Shown here: piece after piece, positions 28,779-39,425 of the stretch | Layout: each line of letters starts with the position of its first letter | How positions within the stretch are numbered: the first letter of the stretch is position 1 | NCBI GenBank assembly: GCA_965226285.1 | Contig: CBDDCQ010000005.1 | Span: 744,001-808,000 of the forward strand | Direction of reading: 5' to 3' | DNA from: CBDDCQ01 sp965226285 | Lineage (GTDB): Bacteria > Bacteroidota > Bacteroidia > Flavobacteriales > Ichthyobacteriaceae | DNA length: 64,000 bases | The notes under the pieces: generated by a model | Database searches by the model: none | Seen by the model: only the letters and a program-made list of their open reading frames with translations | Told to the model about the DNA's origin: nothing | Made by a program: the position numbers and the translations under genes

Positions 28779-28813
28779 AAAAAAGCCAAATCAAAATTGA
28801 ATTGGCTTTTTTT
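28779..28813. terminator. Bidirectional terminator between the ClC and bacilliredoxin genes
   Basis: Stem AAAAAAGCCAA / TTGGCTTTTTT with a T-run on the plus strand and an A-run on the left, so it works for both converging genes. Confidence 0.85.
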
Positions 28814-28826
28814 ATTTTGATAAGGA

Positions 28827-29240
28827 TTAACAAAACTCGTTATAGGCTTGCTTTAAGTTTTCAGAAATATCTTCCATAATTCTGCCTTCTATATGATGTC
28901 TTTCGAGCATGTGTACCAATTTACCCTCTTTAAATAAAGCAATACAGGGAGAAGATGGAGGAAAAGGCATCATAAATTCCCTAGCCGTATTTACAGCTTG
29001 GTTATCTACCCCGGCAAATACCGTTCCTATATTTGTAGGTGTTTTATCGTTTTGTAATGAAGCTTTAGCTGCCGGACGTGCATTGGACGCAGCACATCCG
29101 CATACCGAGTTAACTACAATAAGAGTAGTTCCATGTTTTTTGATAAAGTTTTCAGTATGCGCACTGTCTTCTAAACTCGTAAATCCGGCGTCTATGAGTT
29201 CTTGTTTCATAGGAATTACCATTTCTTGTGGATACATCAT
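28827..29240 (-). CDS. Bacilliredoxin (BrxA/BrxB, YphP/YqiW family)
   Basis: 137 residues with the family start MMYPQEMVIPMKQEL, the CGC redox motif in VVNSVCGCAASNARPA, and the MPFPPSSPCIALFKEGKLVHMLERHHIEGR block. Bacilliredoxins remove bacillithiol from mixed disulfides on proteins; many Bacteroidota make bacillithiol. It converges on the ClC gene and shares its terminator. Confidence 0.93.
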   Translation of the reverse strand: MMYPQEMVIPMKQELIDAGFTSLEDSAHTENFIKKHGTTLIVVNSVCGCAASNARPAAKASLQNDKTPTNIGTVFAGVDNQAVNTAREFMMPFPPSSPCIALFKEGKLVHMLERHHIEGRIMEDISENLKQAYNEFC

Positions 29241-29286
29241 ATCAATTCGATTTTTTTAGTTAATTCTGTATGCAAAAGTACAAAAA

Positions 29287-29613
29287 CTATTTTAATTTTT
29301 TATTACTATGGTGTCGGTTGTGGTCTCTTTTGGTTTTTACATTTATTTTATCTTCAAAAGATTTTTGTAAATCTATTCCTGTTTGATTGGCAAGGCATAG
29401 TAATACAAATAATACGTCTGCCAGTTCTTCTCCCAAATCTTTATTTTTATCCGATTCTTTTTCTGATTGTTCACCGTATCTGCGCACTATAATCCGTGCT
29501 ACTTCTCCTACTTCTTCTGTAAGTTGTGCCATATTGGTCAGTTCGTTAAAGTAACGTATTCCATGTTTTTTTATCCAATTATCTACTTGTAATTGTGCAT
29601 TTTTTATGTTCAT
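29287..29613 (-). CDS. MazG-like nucleotide pyrophosphohydrolase
   Basis: 108 residues of the all-alpha NTP pyrophosphatase superfamily: the metal-binding TEEVGEVARII helix and the second helix GEELADVLFVLLCLAN (EExxE ... ExxD pattern). Such enzymes hydrolyse nucleoside triphosphates, often non-canonical ones, to monophosphates. It lies in the same direction as dtd, 26 bases downstream of it. Confidence 0.88.
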   Translation of the reverse strand: MNIKNAQLQVDNWIKKHGIRYFNELTNMAQLTEEVGEVARIIVRRYGEQSEKESDKNKDLGEELADVLFVLLCLANQTGIDLQKSFEDKINVKTKRDHNRHHSNKKLK

Positions 29614-29639
29614 GGGTATTGAATTGTATTAAATGTTAT

Positions 29640-30089
29640 TTATTCTCTACTTTTAGAATCTATCCATATAGTTACAGGACCATCATTCATGAGGGATACC
29701 TTCATATCTGCACCAAATTCTCCCACTTTTATGTCGAGCTTACTTTTCTCGAGAATTTCTATAAATTGGTAATATAGTTTTTTAGATATTTCAGGTGGTG
29801 CAGCCTTGATGTAAGAGGGGCGGTTGCCTTTTTTGGTACTTGCATATAAGGTAAATTGACTCACTAATAGCATTTCACCATTTATAGCCGTTACAGATTT
29901 ATTCATTGCGCCACGTTCATCGTTAAATATTCTCAAGTTTACTATCTTGTTACAAAGCCATTCTATGTCCTTTAATCCATCTTGGCATTCTATTCCTAAA
30001 AATAGTAAAAGTCCGCAATTTATACGAGCTATTTCTTTATTGTGAACGCTTACCGATGCTTCTCTTACACGTTGGATTAACACTCTCAT
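29640..30089 (-). CDS. dtd: D-aminoacyl-tRNA deacylase
   Basis: 149 residues, full length for Dtd: RVLIQRVREASVSV at the start, the catalytic SQFTLYASTKKGNRPSY segment and the NDGPVTIWID cross-subunit motif with the Gly-cisPro pair. It removes D-amino acids from mischarged tRNA. It probably forms an operon with the MazG-like gene. Dtd is housekeeping, and its link to the D-amino-acid locus at 17-23 kb is only thematic. Confidence 0.95.
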   Translation of the reverse strand: MRVLIQRVREASVSVHNKEIARINCGLLLFLGIECQDGLKDIEWLCNKIVNLRIFNDERGAMNKSVTAINGEMLLVSQFTLYASTKKGNRPSYIKAAPPEISKKLYYQFIEILEKSKLDIKVGEFGADMKVSLMNDGPVTIWIDSKSRE

Positions 30090-30114
30090 TAAACTTATAA
30101 TAGTTTTATTTTAG

Positions 30115-30130
30115 TATCTTTGCAAAGGTA
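30115..30130. promoter_or_regulatory. Abutting divergent promoters for tatA and dtd
   Basis: Plus strand TATCTTTG at 30115-30122 (towards tatA); minus strand TACCTTTG at 30130-30123 (towards dtd). Both match TAnnTTTG and they touch each other, so the two promoters probably compete for polymerase. Confidence 0.6.
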
Positions 30131-30168
30131 AAAAACTATATTTTATAGAATAATTTTAATTTTAAACT

Positions 30169-30507
30169 ATGAATTTATTATTTTTTAATATGGGAGGGGG
30201 AGAGATATTTATAATTGTATTAATTGTAATTATCTTTTTTGGACCAAAAAAGATTCCTGAAATTGCCAAAGGATTAGGAAAGGGAATCAGGCAAGTAAAA
30301 GATGCAACCGATGATATTAAAAAAGAAATAAAAAACAGTGCAGAAACCAACAATACGATAAAAGAAGTAAAACAGCAAGTAAACACTATAAAAAAACAAA
30401 CAGAAGAGGTGAAAGAAAACATAGAGGGTTTTGCAGAAGACCATAATCCTATTCATCCTATAGAGAAAGAAATAGAACAAGTAAAAGATACTATAAAACG
30501 CACTTAA
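30169..30507 (+). CDS. tatA: Sec-independent translocase subunit TatA
   Basis: 112 residues: one N-terminal membrane helix (IFIIVLIVIIFFGPKKIPEIA with the FG-P hinge), an amphipathic helix GLGKGIRQVKDA, and a long charged coiled tail. TatA forms the pore of the twin-arginine system for folded proteins. I keep the first ATG (MNLLFFNMGGGEIF..), typical for Bacteroidota; the second ATG is 7 codons in. Confidence 0.93.
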   Translation: MNLLFFNMGGGEIFIIVLIVIIFFGPKKIPEIAKGLGKGIRQVKDATDDIKKEIKNSAETNNTIKEVKQQVNTIKKQTEEVKENIEGFAEDHNPIHPIEKEIEQVKDTIKRT

Positions 30508-30521
30508 ATTAAGATTTTTTT

Positions 30522-31073
30522 ATGTTAGATTATATATTAGAATGGGATACCGAATTATTCTTGTATCTGAATAATTTGGGATCCAGTACTTGGGATGGGT
30601 TTTGGTTATTTGTTACACACCGTTTCTCTTGGGTGCCTCTATATTTGATTTTATTAGGAGTAATTCTTTATAAGAGAGGATTAAAAAAAGGGTTTATCAT
30701 ATTACTTTTTTTTATTTTACTCATTACTATAGTAGATCAAACGAGTTATCATTTTTTTAAAAATGGCTTACAGAGGTTACGCCCCTGTTATAATGAAAAT
30801 ATATTGGGGATGTTTAGGTTAGTAAAAGACGGTTGTGGGGGGAAATTTGGATTTTTCTCTTCACATGCTTCTAACTCCTTTGCTTTTATTACTTTTATCA
30901 CAGCATTATTTCAACGTAAAATGTTTACATGGATAATGGTATTTTGGGCGTGTATGGTGTCTTATAGCAGAGTGTATGTAGGAGTACACTATCCCTTAGA
31001 TATAATTTGTGGTAGTTTATATGGAATCCTCATTGGATTTGGCATCAAAAAAATATTTGAAAAATATTTTTAA
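30522..31073 (+). CDS. PAP2-family membrane phosphatase
   Basis: 183 residues with about five membrane helices and the three-part phosphatase signature: KNGLQRLRPC, FSSHASNSF (normally PSGH, here SSHA with the His kept) and SRVYVGVHYPLD. Such enzymes remove phosphate from lipid phosphates such as undecaprenyl diphosphate or phosphatidic acid at the outer face of the inner membrane. It starts 14 bases after tatA. Confidence 0.9.
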   Translation: MLDYILEWDTELFLYLNNLGSSTWDGFWLFVTHRFSWVPLYLILLGVILYKRGLKKGFIILLFFILLITIVDQTSYHFFKNGLQRLRPCYNENILGMFRLVKDGCGGKFGFFSSHASNSFAFITFITALFQRKMFTWIMVFWACMVSYSRVYVGVHYPLDIICGSLYGILIGFGIKKIFEKYF

Positions 31074-31080
31074 TTCTTAG

Positions 31081-31108
31081 TTGCAGATAGATATTTTTAT
31101 TAAATTTG
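31081..31108 (+). promoter_or_regulatory. Promoter of the OmpA/TPR lipoprotein
   Basis: -33 TTG at 31081-31083 and -7 TAAATTTG at 31101-31108 with 17 bp between, 59 bases before the ATG. Confidence 0.6.
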
Positions 31109-31167
31109 CCTACTTTAAAAAGTTAGTTATAATAAAATATAAATATAGAACAAAAATATAATTTAAT

Positions 31168-32871
31168 ATGAAAACACTATTTTCAAAAATATTGACCATT
31201 TTAATTGTTGTAGTTACTCTTTACAGTTGCAGCAGTTTGAATGAATTGGGTAAAAATAACTATAAAATAATCCCAAATCCGCTTGAAGTACATGGAGGTA
31301 AAGTTAAACTGAATGTAAAAGGAAAGTTTCCTCCAAAATTTATTGGTAAAGCTGTCTCTATTACCCTTACGCCTACATTAAAGTATCCGAAAGGTCAAAA
31401 AGAGTATAAATCGGTTACTTATCAAGGAGAAGAATTTCCCGGAAACAATATGAGCATACCTTACGAGACAGGAAAATCCGTTACTTATTCTAATAGTATA
31501 GATTATGTAAAAGATATGGAAAAATCTGAACTTTTTTTACATATAAAAGGGCAAGAAGGTAGTACAGTAAAAGATGACTTTAAGCCTATTAAATTAGCAG
31601 ATGGGGTGATTACTACCTCTCTTTTAGTAGAAAATGACGCTAAAGTAGCTTTAGTTCCACATGGTTTTGAAAGAATAACTACGAATGTAGGGCATGTACA
31701 TATCCATTTTCCCTATAATTCTTCTTTAGTTAAGAGAAAGGAATTAAAAGATAAAGATTTTAAAGAGTTAAAAAAGACTTTAAAAAAAGTTTTAGAAGAT
31801 GAAGCACTTAGCATAAAAAGTATAGAAATGACGTCTTATGCTTCACCTGAGGGAGAAATTACCCTGAATCAAGAACTCACTAACGATAGAAATAAATCCT
31901 CTTCAAGGGTATTTGCTAGAGCTTTTAAAAGAGCTAAATTAAACATGAAATCTTACAATCCTACCCTTAAAGCTATGGGAGCTGACTGGGATGGTTTCCA
32001 CAAAATTTTACAAGAAAGTGATATTCAAGATAAGGATATGATAAAGAGATCTTTAGATGAAAATCCTCTTTTACCTACTAAGGAAAAAACATTGAGAAGT
32101 TTAATGAGTACTTATCCTAAACTTCCTAATCATATCATGCCTCAACTCAGAAGAACTAAAATGGTTATAACTTATGAGGTTGTAGGTAAATCGGATGAAC
32201 AAATTATAGAACATTCACAAACAGCTTTAGATCAATTAAATGAAAAGGAAATGTTATATGCTGCTACCTTAGTAGAAGATAAGAATGAGAAAATAAAAAT
32301 CTATACAAAAGGTATGGAAATGTTCCCTAACAATTATGCTTTTTATAATAATTTGATAGTTGTAAATTATAGTTTGGGAGATTTAGACTCTGCTAATAAA
32401 GTATATGATGCAGCTACAGATAAAGGTATCGCTGACCAAATGCTTAATTTAGGATTTGTTTTGAAATTGCAAAGTGCTAAGTTAGAAGATATGGATGACC
32501 TACTTAAAGAATTTGCCAAGGTTACCACACCTGAATCTACATATAATAAGGGTATTGTAGCTATCAAGCAAGGGGACTACGCACTAGCTATAGATAAAAT
32601 GAAGGGATATAATACATTTAACTTAGCTTTAGCTAAAGTATTGAATGCCGATTATGAAGGTGGAATTAGCGTATTAGACGAAGGAAAAATAAATACAGCC
32701 AAAGCTGATTATTTAAGAGCTATAGCCTCCGTGAGAATGGGGAAAGTAAATGAGGCTAAAAACTATATCAAATCTGCATCGAGCAAAGATGCTTCCTTGG
32801 AGGATAAAGCTAAAAATGATTTAGAATTCAAATCTCTTACACCTAAAAAAGCTGCTAAAGAAAACGAATAA
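31168..32871 (+). CDS. Outer-membrane lipoprotein with OmpA-like and TPR-like regions
   Basis: 567 residues with lipobox LYSCS. An N-terminal beta-rich part (about 30-190) is followed by a segment resembling a divergent OmpA domain (SIEMTSYASPEGEITLNQELTNDR, about 215-245) and a TPR-like helical C-terminal half (for example MFPNNYAFYNNLIVVNYSLGDLDSA and TKADYLRAIASVRMGKVNEA). It may anchor to peptidoglycan or scaffold envelope machinery, as related Bacteroidota proteins do. The exact family is not recognised. It is a single-gene unit with its own promoter and terminator. Confidence 0.75.
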   Translation: MKTLFSKILTILIVVVTLYSCSSLNELGKNNYKIIPNPLEVHGGKVKLNVKGKFPPKFIGKAVSITLTPTLKYPKGQKEYKSVTYQGEEFPGNNMSIPYETGKSVTYSNSIDYVKDMEKSELFLHIKGQEGSTVKDDFKPIKLADGVITTSLLVENDAKVALVPHGFERITTNVGHVHIHFPYNSSLVKRKELKDKDFKELKKTLKKVLEDEALSIKSIEMTSYASPEGEITLNQELTNDRNKSSSRVFARAFKRAKLNMKSYNPTLKAMGADWDGFHKILQESDIQDKDMIKRSLDENPLLPTKEKTLRSLMSTYPKLPNHIMPQLRRTKMVITYEVVGKSDEQIIEHSQTALDQLNEKEMLYAATLVEDKNEKIKIYTKGMEMFPNNYAFYNNLIVVNYSLGDLDSANKVYDAATDKGIADQMLNLGFVLKLQSAKLEDMDDLLKEFAKVTTPESTYNKGIVAIKQGDYALAIDKMKGYNTFNLALAKVLNADYEGGISVLDEGKINTAKADYLRAIASVRMGKVNEAKNYIKSASSKDASLEDKAKNDLEFKSLTPKKAAKENE

Positions 32872-32893
32872 AAAAGAAAAACACATTTACTTA

Positions 32894-32981
32894 AAAAAAA
32901 GGACTTATTTGATTTAAACCCACTCCTTTATAAATAAATTCTACTTAATATTGATTGTAAATAATCATAAGTCCTTTTTTT
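32894..32981 (+). terminator. Terminator with a long loop after the OmpA/TPR lipoprotein
   Basis: A-run plus GGACTTAT (32901-32908) pairs with ATAAGTCC (32967-32974) plus a T-run; the loop is about 58 bases. The 15-bp stem with terminal T-run supports termination. Confidence 0.6.
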
Positions 32982-33075
32982 ATATTTGATACCATCACAA
33001 AACCACATTTGTGATACTTTACTTTTCTACTAAACCTTTTAGAGTAGTCTTTCTACATTAGTTATAAATTATTTA

Positions 33076-33117
33076 GTATTTTATGAACCAGATTAAAAAA
33101 TCTGGTTCATAAAATAC
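33076..33117. repeat. Perfect 19-bp inverted repeat with AAAA loop
   Basis: GTATTTTATGAACCAGATT and its exact complement separated by four A. No T-run follows. It stands alone before a block of palindromic tandem repeats and could be a terminator-like structure or the end of a lost mobile element. Confidence 0.85.
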
Positions 33118-33155
33118 CATCTATATATACCCGTCAAAAACAGAATATACATATA

Positions 33156-33650
33156 CAAAATCAACAAACACCATAACAATACAAGGTAGAGACAAATTGC
33201 AATTTGTCTCTACCTTGTTGCATTGCCAAAATAACGGGTGGTAAAATCCCCCTTTATCCCCCTTTTTAAAGGGGGGTTAAAAAGATTAGGGCGTTGTAGG
33301 GCAAGCCTGTGTGTTTGTCCTATACGTTTACAAAATCAACAAACACCATAACAATACAAGTAGAGACAAATTGCAATTTGTCTCTACCTTGTTGCATTGC
33401 CAAAATAACGGGTGGTAAAATCCCCCTTTATCCCCCTTTAAAAAGGGGGAAACAAAAGGGGGGGTTAAAAAGATTAGGGCGTTTTGTAGGGCAAGCCTGC
33501 GTGTTTGTCCTATACGTTTACAAAATCAACAAACACCATAATAACAACAAGGTAGAGACAAATTGCAATTTGTCTCTACCTTGTTGCATTGCCAAAATAA
33601 CGGGTGGTAACATCCCTCTTAATCCCCCTTTTTAAAGGGGGAATACAAGG
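33156..33650. repeat. Three tandem repeats of 175-190 bp, each with a REP-like palindrome
   Basis: Units begin near 33156, 33331 and 33521 (CAAAATCAACAAACACCATA). Each holds a near-perfect palindrome built from GGTAGAGACAAATT and its complement (33182-33217, 33360-33389, 33549-33584), then TTGCATTGCCAAAATAACGG, and a C-run/G-run block (CCCCCTT ... AAGGGGG). The short open frames inside are a by-product of the repetition. There is no gene from 32872 to 33740. Confidence 0.92.
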
Positions 33651-33670
33651 GGGATTGAATACGCAAAAAA

Positions 33671-33698
33671 GTAGAGACGCAAAATTTTGCGTCTCTAC
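33671..33698. repeat. REP-like perfect palindrome
   Basis: GTAGAGACGCAAAA directly followed by its complement TTTTGCGTCTCTAC. It shares the GTAGAGAC arms with the palindromes in the tandem repeats just upstream, but has a different core. Confidence 0.9.
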
Positions 33699-33740
33699 GA
33701 TATTACATTACGATGTAAATAATGGTTAATGAGTTAACCA

Positions 33741-36700
33741 TTATCTAATGCTGATACACCGTACAGATTTTCCGTGCGAACGATAATATCCTCCTGAAAA
33801 GTAAAAGCCATCCGCAATTACCAAAACATAACTATTTAGTCTACTCTGTGGTGTACTACACCAATAGTAAGCTGTAGCAGCAGTAGCATCTAATGATCCT
33901 GTAGTATTGCGGTACCCTGCTGTGGGAATTTTTAAATTAGCATTTGCGAAACAAGTACGTTTATCGCCTGTACAAGATGAGTTGATGGCATTTGACTCGT
34001 TATCCCATTCAGCTTTAGTAGGCACTCTAAAACCTTTGGGACAGGGGTTGTGTACACCTCCATTACCAGCTGTTAAGTTAGCAGCGTCCTCTAACCAAAA
34101 ATTACCAGCACTGCGAGTACCCACATGTTGAGCATTGGCACCCGTATACCATTGCCCATTAACTTTTTGGAACTTACCTCCACTAGAAACTTCTACTAAT
34201 AGAGAGCCAGCTGTAGCAGGTGAATTTGGTTTTTCATGTCCGTTACGTTTCCTACCAGATTGGTAGTAATCACCATAAGCCTGTGCATCATTATAAGCAG
34301 TAGCAACCCTATTCGCTCCTAAATTTCTATCTAACCATTTTTTACCAGTAGCAGAGGTAACGATATTGTAAGTCTTACCATCGCCACCAGCAGCAGTCCC
34401 CCAAACACCACCAGCAAAATCATCGTTTATTTCAAACTGTGCATTGCTAAGGGTTACATCCTTTTTAGTATCATGTTCTAAAACAATCGTTAAGGTCAAC
34501 GTTCCTACTTTGTTATAACTCGTAATATTAGCAACCGTACCACTCCCTGAAACCGTTGCACTGGTACCTCCATGATTATCAATGTTGACGGTTTTAATGG
34601 TGTAACCTGTCTTATCACTGCTACTGCCCGTAACGCCTGCCCATAGTTCCGCATTGGTAATTTTTCCGCCACTCCTAAACGGCTTCGTTTGCTTCGTCCA
34701 AGTTAAACGCGGTGCTGTAGCCTTCGTTATTTCAAACTGTGCATTGCTAAGCGTTACATCATCTTTAGCATCGTGTTCTAAAACAAGGGTAAGCGTAAGC
34801 GTACCCACTTTGTTATAACTCGTAATTTTAGCTAAAGTACCATTCCCTGAAACAGTCGCACTTGTACCGTTTACATTCGTAATCTGTACGGTTTTAATGG
34901 TGTATCCTGCCTTATCAATGCTACTGCCCGTAACGCCTGCCAATAGTTCCACATTGGTAATTTCTCCGCCACTGCTAAACGGTTTCGTTTGCTTGGTATA
35001 ACTTAAACTCGGTGCTGACGCCTTCGTAATTTCAAACTTTGCGTTTGTAAGGGTTACATCGTCTTTAGTATCATGTGCTAAAACAATCGTTAAGGTCAAC
35101 GTTCCTGCTTTGTTATAACTCGTAATTTTAGCTAAAGTACCATTCCCTGAAACAGTTGCACTTGTACCGTTTACATTCGTAATCCGTACGGTTTTAATGG
35201 CGTATCCTGCCTTATCACTGCTACTGCCCGTAACGCCATCTAATATATTTTTATTGGTAATTTCGCCACCACTGCTAAACCGCTTCGTTTGCTTGGTATA
35301 ACTTAAACTCGGTGCTGACGCCTTCGTAATTTCAAACTTTGCGTTTCGAAGGGTTACATCGTCTTTAGTATCATGTGCTAAAACAATCGTTAAGGTCAAC
35401 GTTCCTACTTTGTTATAACTCGTAATTTTAGCTAAAGTACCGTTCCCTGAAACAGTCGCACTTGTACCGTTTACATTCGTAATCTGTACGGTTTTAATGG
35501 TGTATCCTGCCTTATCAATGCTACTGCCCGTAACGCCATCTAATAGATTTTGATTGGTAATTTCGCCACCACTGCTAAACCGCTTCGTTTGCTTGGTATA
35601 ACTTAAACTCGGAGCTGTACCTTTCGTAATTTCAAACTTTGCGTTTCGAAGGGTTACATCGTCTTTAGTATCATGTGCTAAAACAATCGTTAAGGTCAAC
35701 GTTCCTACTTTGTTATAACTCGTAATTTTAGCTAAAGTACCGTTCCCTGAAACAGTCGCACTTGTACCGTTTACATTCGTAATCTGTACGGTTTTAATGG
35801 TGTATCCTGCCTTATCAATGCTACTGCCCGTAACGCCATCTAATAGATTTTGATTGGTAATTTCGCCACCACTGCTAAACCGCTTCGTTTGCTTGGTATA
35901 ACTTAAACTTGGTGCTGACGCCTTCGTAATTTCAAACTTTGCGTTTCGAAGGGTTACATCGTCTTTAGAATTATGTTCTAAAACAATCGTTAAGGTCAAC
36001 GTTCCTACTTTGTTATAACTGATAATTTTAGCTGAAGTACCGCTCCCTGAAACAGTCGCATTTGTACCGTTTACATTCGTAATCTCTACGGTTTTAATGG
36101 TGTATCCTGCCTTATCACTGCCCGTAACGCCATTTAATAGATCGGCATTGGTAATTTCGCCACCACTGCTAAACCGCTTCGTTTGCTTGGTATAACTTAA
36201 ACTTGGAGCAGAGCCTTTTGTAATTTCAAATTTTGCATTACTTATGGTTTTATCTGCTTTCGTATCATGTTCAAATGTAATAGATAAGGTCAAAGTACCC
36301 GCTTTGCGATAACCAACGATCTTAGCTGCAGTACCAATCCCTGAAACAGTCGCACTTGTACCGTTTTTATTGGTAATCTCTACGGTTTTAATGGTGTATC
36401 CTGTTTTTGTACCTGTAAGACCTCTTAATAAATCTGCATTGCTTATCTCTCCTCCAGCACCATAAGCCTTACTTTGCTTCGTGTAAGTTAAATCAATTGG
36501 AGCAGAGCCTTTTGTAATTTCAAATTGTGCATTACTTATGGTTTTATCTGCTTTCGTATTATGTTCAAATGTAATAGATAAGGTCAAAGTACCCGCTTTG
36601 CGATAACCAACGATCCTAGCTGCAGTACCAATCCCTGAAACAGTCGCACTTGTACCGTTTTTATTGGTAATGCTCTACGGTTTTAATGGTATAGCCTGTT

Positions 36701-38903
36701 TTTGTACCGCTAAGACCGTTTAATAACTCTGCATTGCTGATCTCTCCTCTATCACTATAAGGCTTACTTTGTTTACGCCAAGTCAAATCAACTGGTACGG
36801 GCATCTTTGTAATTTCAAACGCCCCACCAGTGATGTTTTTATCCTCCTTGGTATCGTGTTCGAATACAATCGATAACGTCAAGAGTACCCGCCTTGGTAT
36901 AACCGACGATCTTAGCTGCAGTGCCACTACCTGAAACCCTTGCACCTGTACCTGCTTTATTACTTATGGTTACTGTTTTGATTCGATAGCCTGTTTTTGT
37001 ACCGCTAAGACCTCTTAATAATTCTGCATTGCTGATCTCTCCTCCAACACTATAAACCTTATTTTGTTTACGCCAAGTCAAATCAGCCGGTACGGGCATC
37101 TTTCTAATTTCAAACACTGCATTACTAAGCGTTTTTTCTGCTTTGGTATCGTGCTGAAGTACAAGCGTCAACGTCAAGTTAGTGGCTTTGCCATAACTGA
37201 CGATCTTAGCTGCAGTACCACTGCCTGAAACCCTCGCACCACTGCTTGAGGAATCACCCGTAATCTGTACTGATTTGATACGATAGCCGTCTTTTGTACC
37301 TCGCACACCGCCCAATAATTCTGCATTGCTTATCTCTCCTGCGGGACTGTAAACTTTGCTTTGTCTGCTCCAACTTAAAGGTACAGATACAGCTACACTG
37401 GTAAGTTCAAATTGTGCACCTGTTATGGTTTTATCTGTTTTGGTATCGTGTTCAAATACAAGGGTCAACGTCAAGATAGTCGCTTTGCTATAACTGACGA
37501 TCTTAGCTGCAGTACCATTACCTGAAACCCTTGCACCACTACCCCCTGAATCAGTCGTAATCTCTACGGTTTTCACTCGATACCCTACTTTTGAACCTTC
37601 GAGACCTGCTAATAATTCTGAATTGCTTATCTCCTGACCAGAACGATACCTCTTCAATTGTTTTACCCAAGTTAAATTGGTAGGTGCTGCCATCTTCGTA
37701 ATTTCAAATTGTGCACCCGTTATGGTTTTTTCTGCTTTGGTAGCGTGTTCAAATACAAGCGTCAACGTCAAAGTAACCGCTTTGCTATAATTAATGATCT
37801 TAGCTGCAGTACCACTACCTGAAACACGCGCACCACTACTTGAGGAATCACTGGTAATCTGTACCGATTTTACACGATAGCCCTCTTTTGGTCCATGTAA
37901 ACCGCCTAATAATTCAGCGTTGCTTATCTCTCCTCCCGAACCATAAACCTTGCTTTGTTTACGCCAAGTTAAGCCCTCAGTAATTTCAAATTGTGCACCC
38001 GTTATGGTTTTTTCTGCTTTGGTAGCATGCTCAAATACAAGTGTCAGGGTCAAGTTACCCGCCCCAGTATAACTAACGATTTTAGCTGCAGTGCCACTAC
38101 CTGAAACCCTTGCGCCTGTACCTCCTGCATCACTTATGGTTACTGTTTTAATGGTATAGCCTGTTTTTGTTCCGTCAAGTCCTGCTAAGATTTCCGCATT
38201 GCTGATCTCTTCTCCCGAACGATAAATCTTGCTTTGTTTTCTCCAGTTTAAATCCGAAGGAGCAACACCCTTTGTAATTTCAAATTCCGCATTACTGAGC
38301 GTTACATCCAAATCTGAGGTAGCATTGTGTTTTAAACCCAACGAAGCCGTAAAAGCACCCACTCGATTAAATTCTAATCTTAGATTTGGCGCACTTCCAT
38401 TGACCGTTACTATATCATTAGGATTCAGATTTGTGATCTCTTTTAAAGTATAGCCTTGCCTTTTCACCTTTTACATGCTTTAGAATTTCTGTAGCATTCA
38501 AACGTCCACCTTTTGTATATTCTTTGGTCAGTTTTTCAAAGGTCAATACCGGAGGTAATATTTTTACCTCTACTGTATATTTTTTGCTATCTTTTCCATT
38601 TTCTGCGGTTACCGTAAAGGATACTGGCTTGCTCCAATCTTTCACTGTCTTTGGGTCGGGTTTGATCGTTGCCTTTTCCGATAACTCTACCTTTGCCGAT
38701 AAAGAATTTATATTTATTCCGTAGGGTACCTCTATAATGAAGGAGGTGCCGTTTAACTTGCCTTTATAAGTGCCCAATTCAAAGGAGATAATAGATGCCT
38801 CTTTGCTCTTTTCGTCAGGCTTATCGTCTTTATTACATTGGGTCAGTTGGCTTATAGAAAATATGAACGCTAATAAACCAAAAAAATATCTATGTTTTTT
38901 CAT
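33741..38903 (-). pseudogene. Giant repeat/FISUMP surface lipoprotein gene with three frameshifts
   Basis: Starts at ATG 38903 with lipobox LTQCN, followed by a DUF5018-like region (about 35-115). About 14 tandem repeats of ~100 residues follow, each with a KQxKxYxSGGEISNAELLxG-type segment, GYTIKTV, and NGTSATVSGxGT. The C-terminal ~220 residues form a Fibrobacter-major-paralogue (FISUMP) domain: KKWLDRNLGA, NPCPKGFRVPTKAEWD, AYYWCSTP, GKSVRCISIR. The frame breaks three times (near 38450, 36895 and 36672), each time by one extra base; removing it restores about 1,720 residues. Central 300-bp repeats are almost identical to one another, so copy number may vary. It is probably an adhesin-like surface protein. 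If the three insertions are sequencing errors, the gene is intact. Confidence 0.82.
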
Positions 38904-38941
38904 TTTAGTAATGATTAGTTATTAATTATTCAATTATGGTG

Positions 38942-38949
38942 CAAAATTA
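38942..38949 (-). promoter_or_regulatory. -7 box of the FISUMP lipoprotein promoter
   Basis: Minus strand TAATTTTG, a TAnnTTTG match, 39 bases before the ATG at 38903. Confidence 0.45.
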
Positions 38950-39425
38950 ATAAATAAATTATTAAATATATCAATAAAATATCTATGCTTTATTTTTGTA
39001 ATTTTCATTGTAGTTTGATGTTTTTTAAAATTAAATTCTACTTATTATAAATATTAGTAATTATCAATGATAAATTATTCAATGATTTAATCGGATGCAA
39101 ATTTAATAAAAAAATTAACTAATAAACTGAAAAAATAATTTTTTTTGAGTCTCAAAACAAGTACAAAAGAGAAATTATTTTAGTAGGTGCATCTTTATTT
39201 GATTTCAATACTTTTAAATTCCCACTCGATAAAAAGTTATCGCAGTAAAATTTCAAAGCTAAATCCACCCTTTTTCAAGTAAACAAGATAGCTATAGAAG
39301 AGCATAACATAGTAAATGACTTAATTTTTTTGCTTTATAATACAGTATGAATGCCCTATCTGAAACCTTTTATAAGTCAATTCATAGAATATTTAAGCTA
39401 CTTCATCATTATTATTTCTTTTTAT
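38950..39425. other. A/T-rich intergenic region
   Basis: Divergent spacer between the FISUMP lipoprotein and the zinc-type operon. I see no gene, hairpin of note or clear repeat in it. Confidence 0.5.

Noticed and set aside
29640..30089. Dtd as part of the D-amino-acid locus
   Set aside because: Dtd is a housekeeping tRNA proofreading enzyme in an operon with a MazG-like gene, 6 kb away and on the other strand.
33076..33117. Insertion sequence end
   Set aside because: A single perfect hairpin without transposase, second end or target duplication is not enough to call a mobile element.
33309..33635. 108-residue plus-strand open frame
   Set aside because: It consists of two and a bit copies of the palindromic tandem repeat and repeats itself; no coding signal.
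33741..38903. Regular 300-bp repeats taken as a possible CRISPR or satellite array
   Set aside because: The repeats translate into a coherent repeated protein domain on the minus strand with a FISUMP end; there are no spacer/repeat units of CRISPR size.
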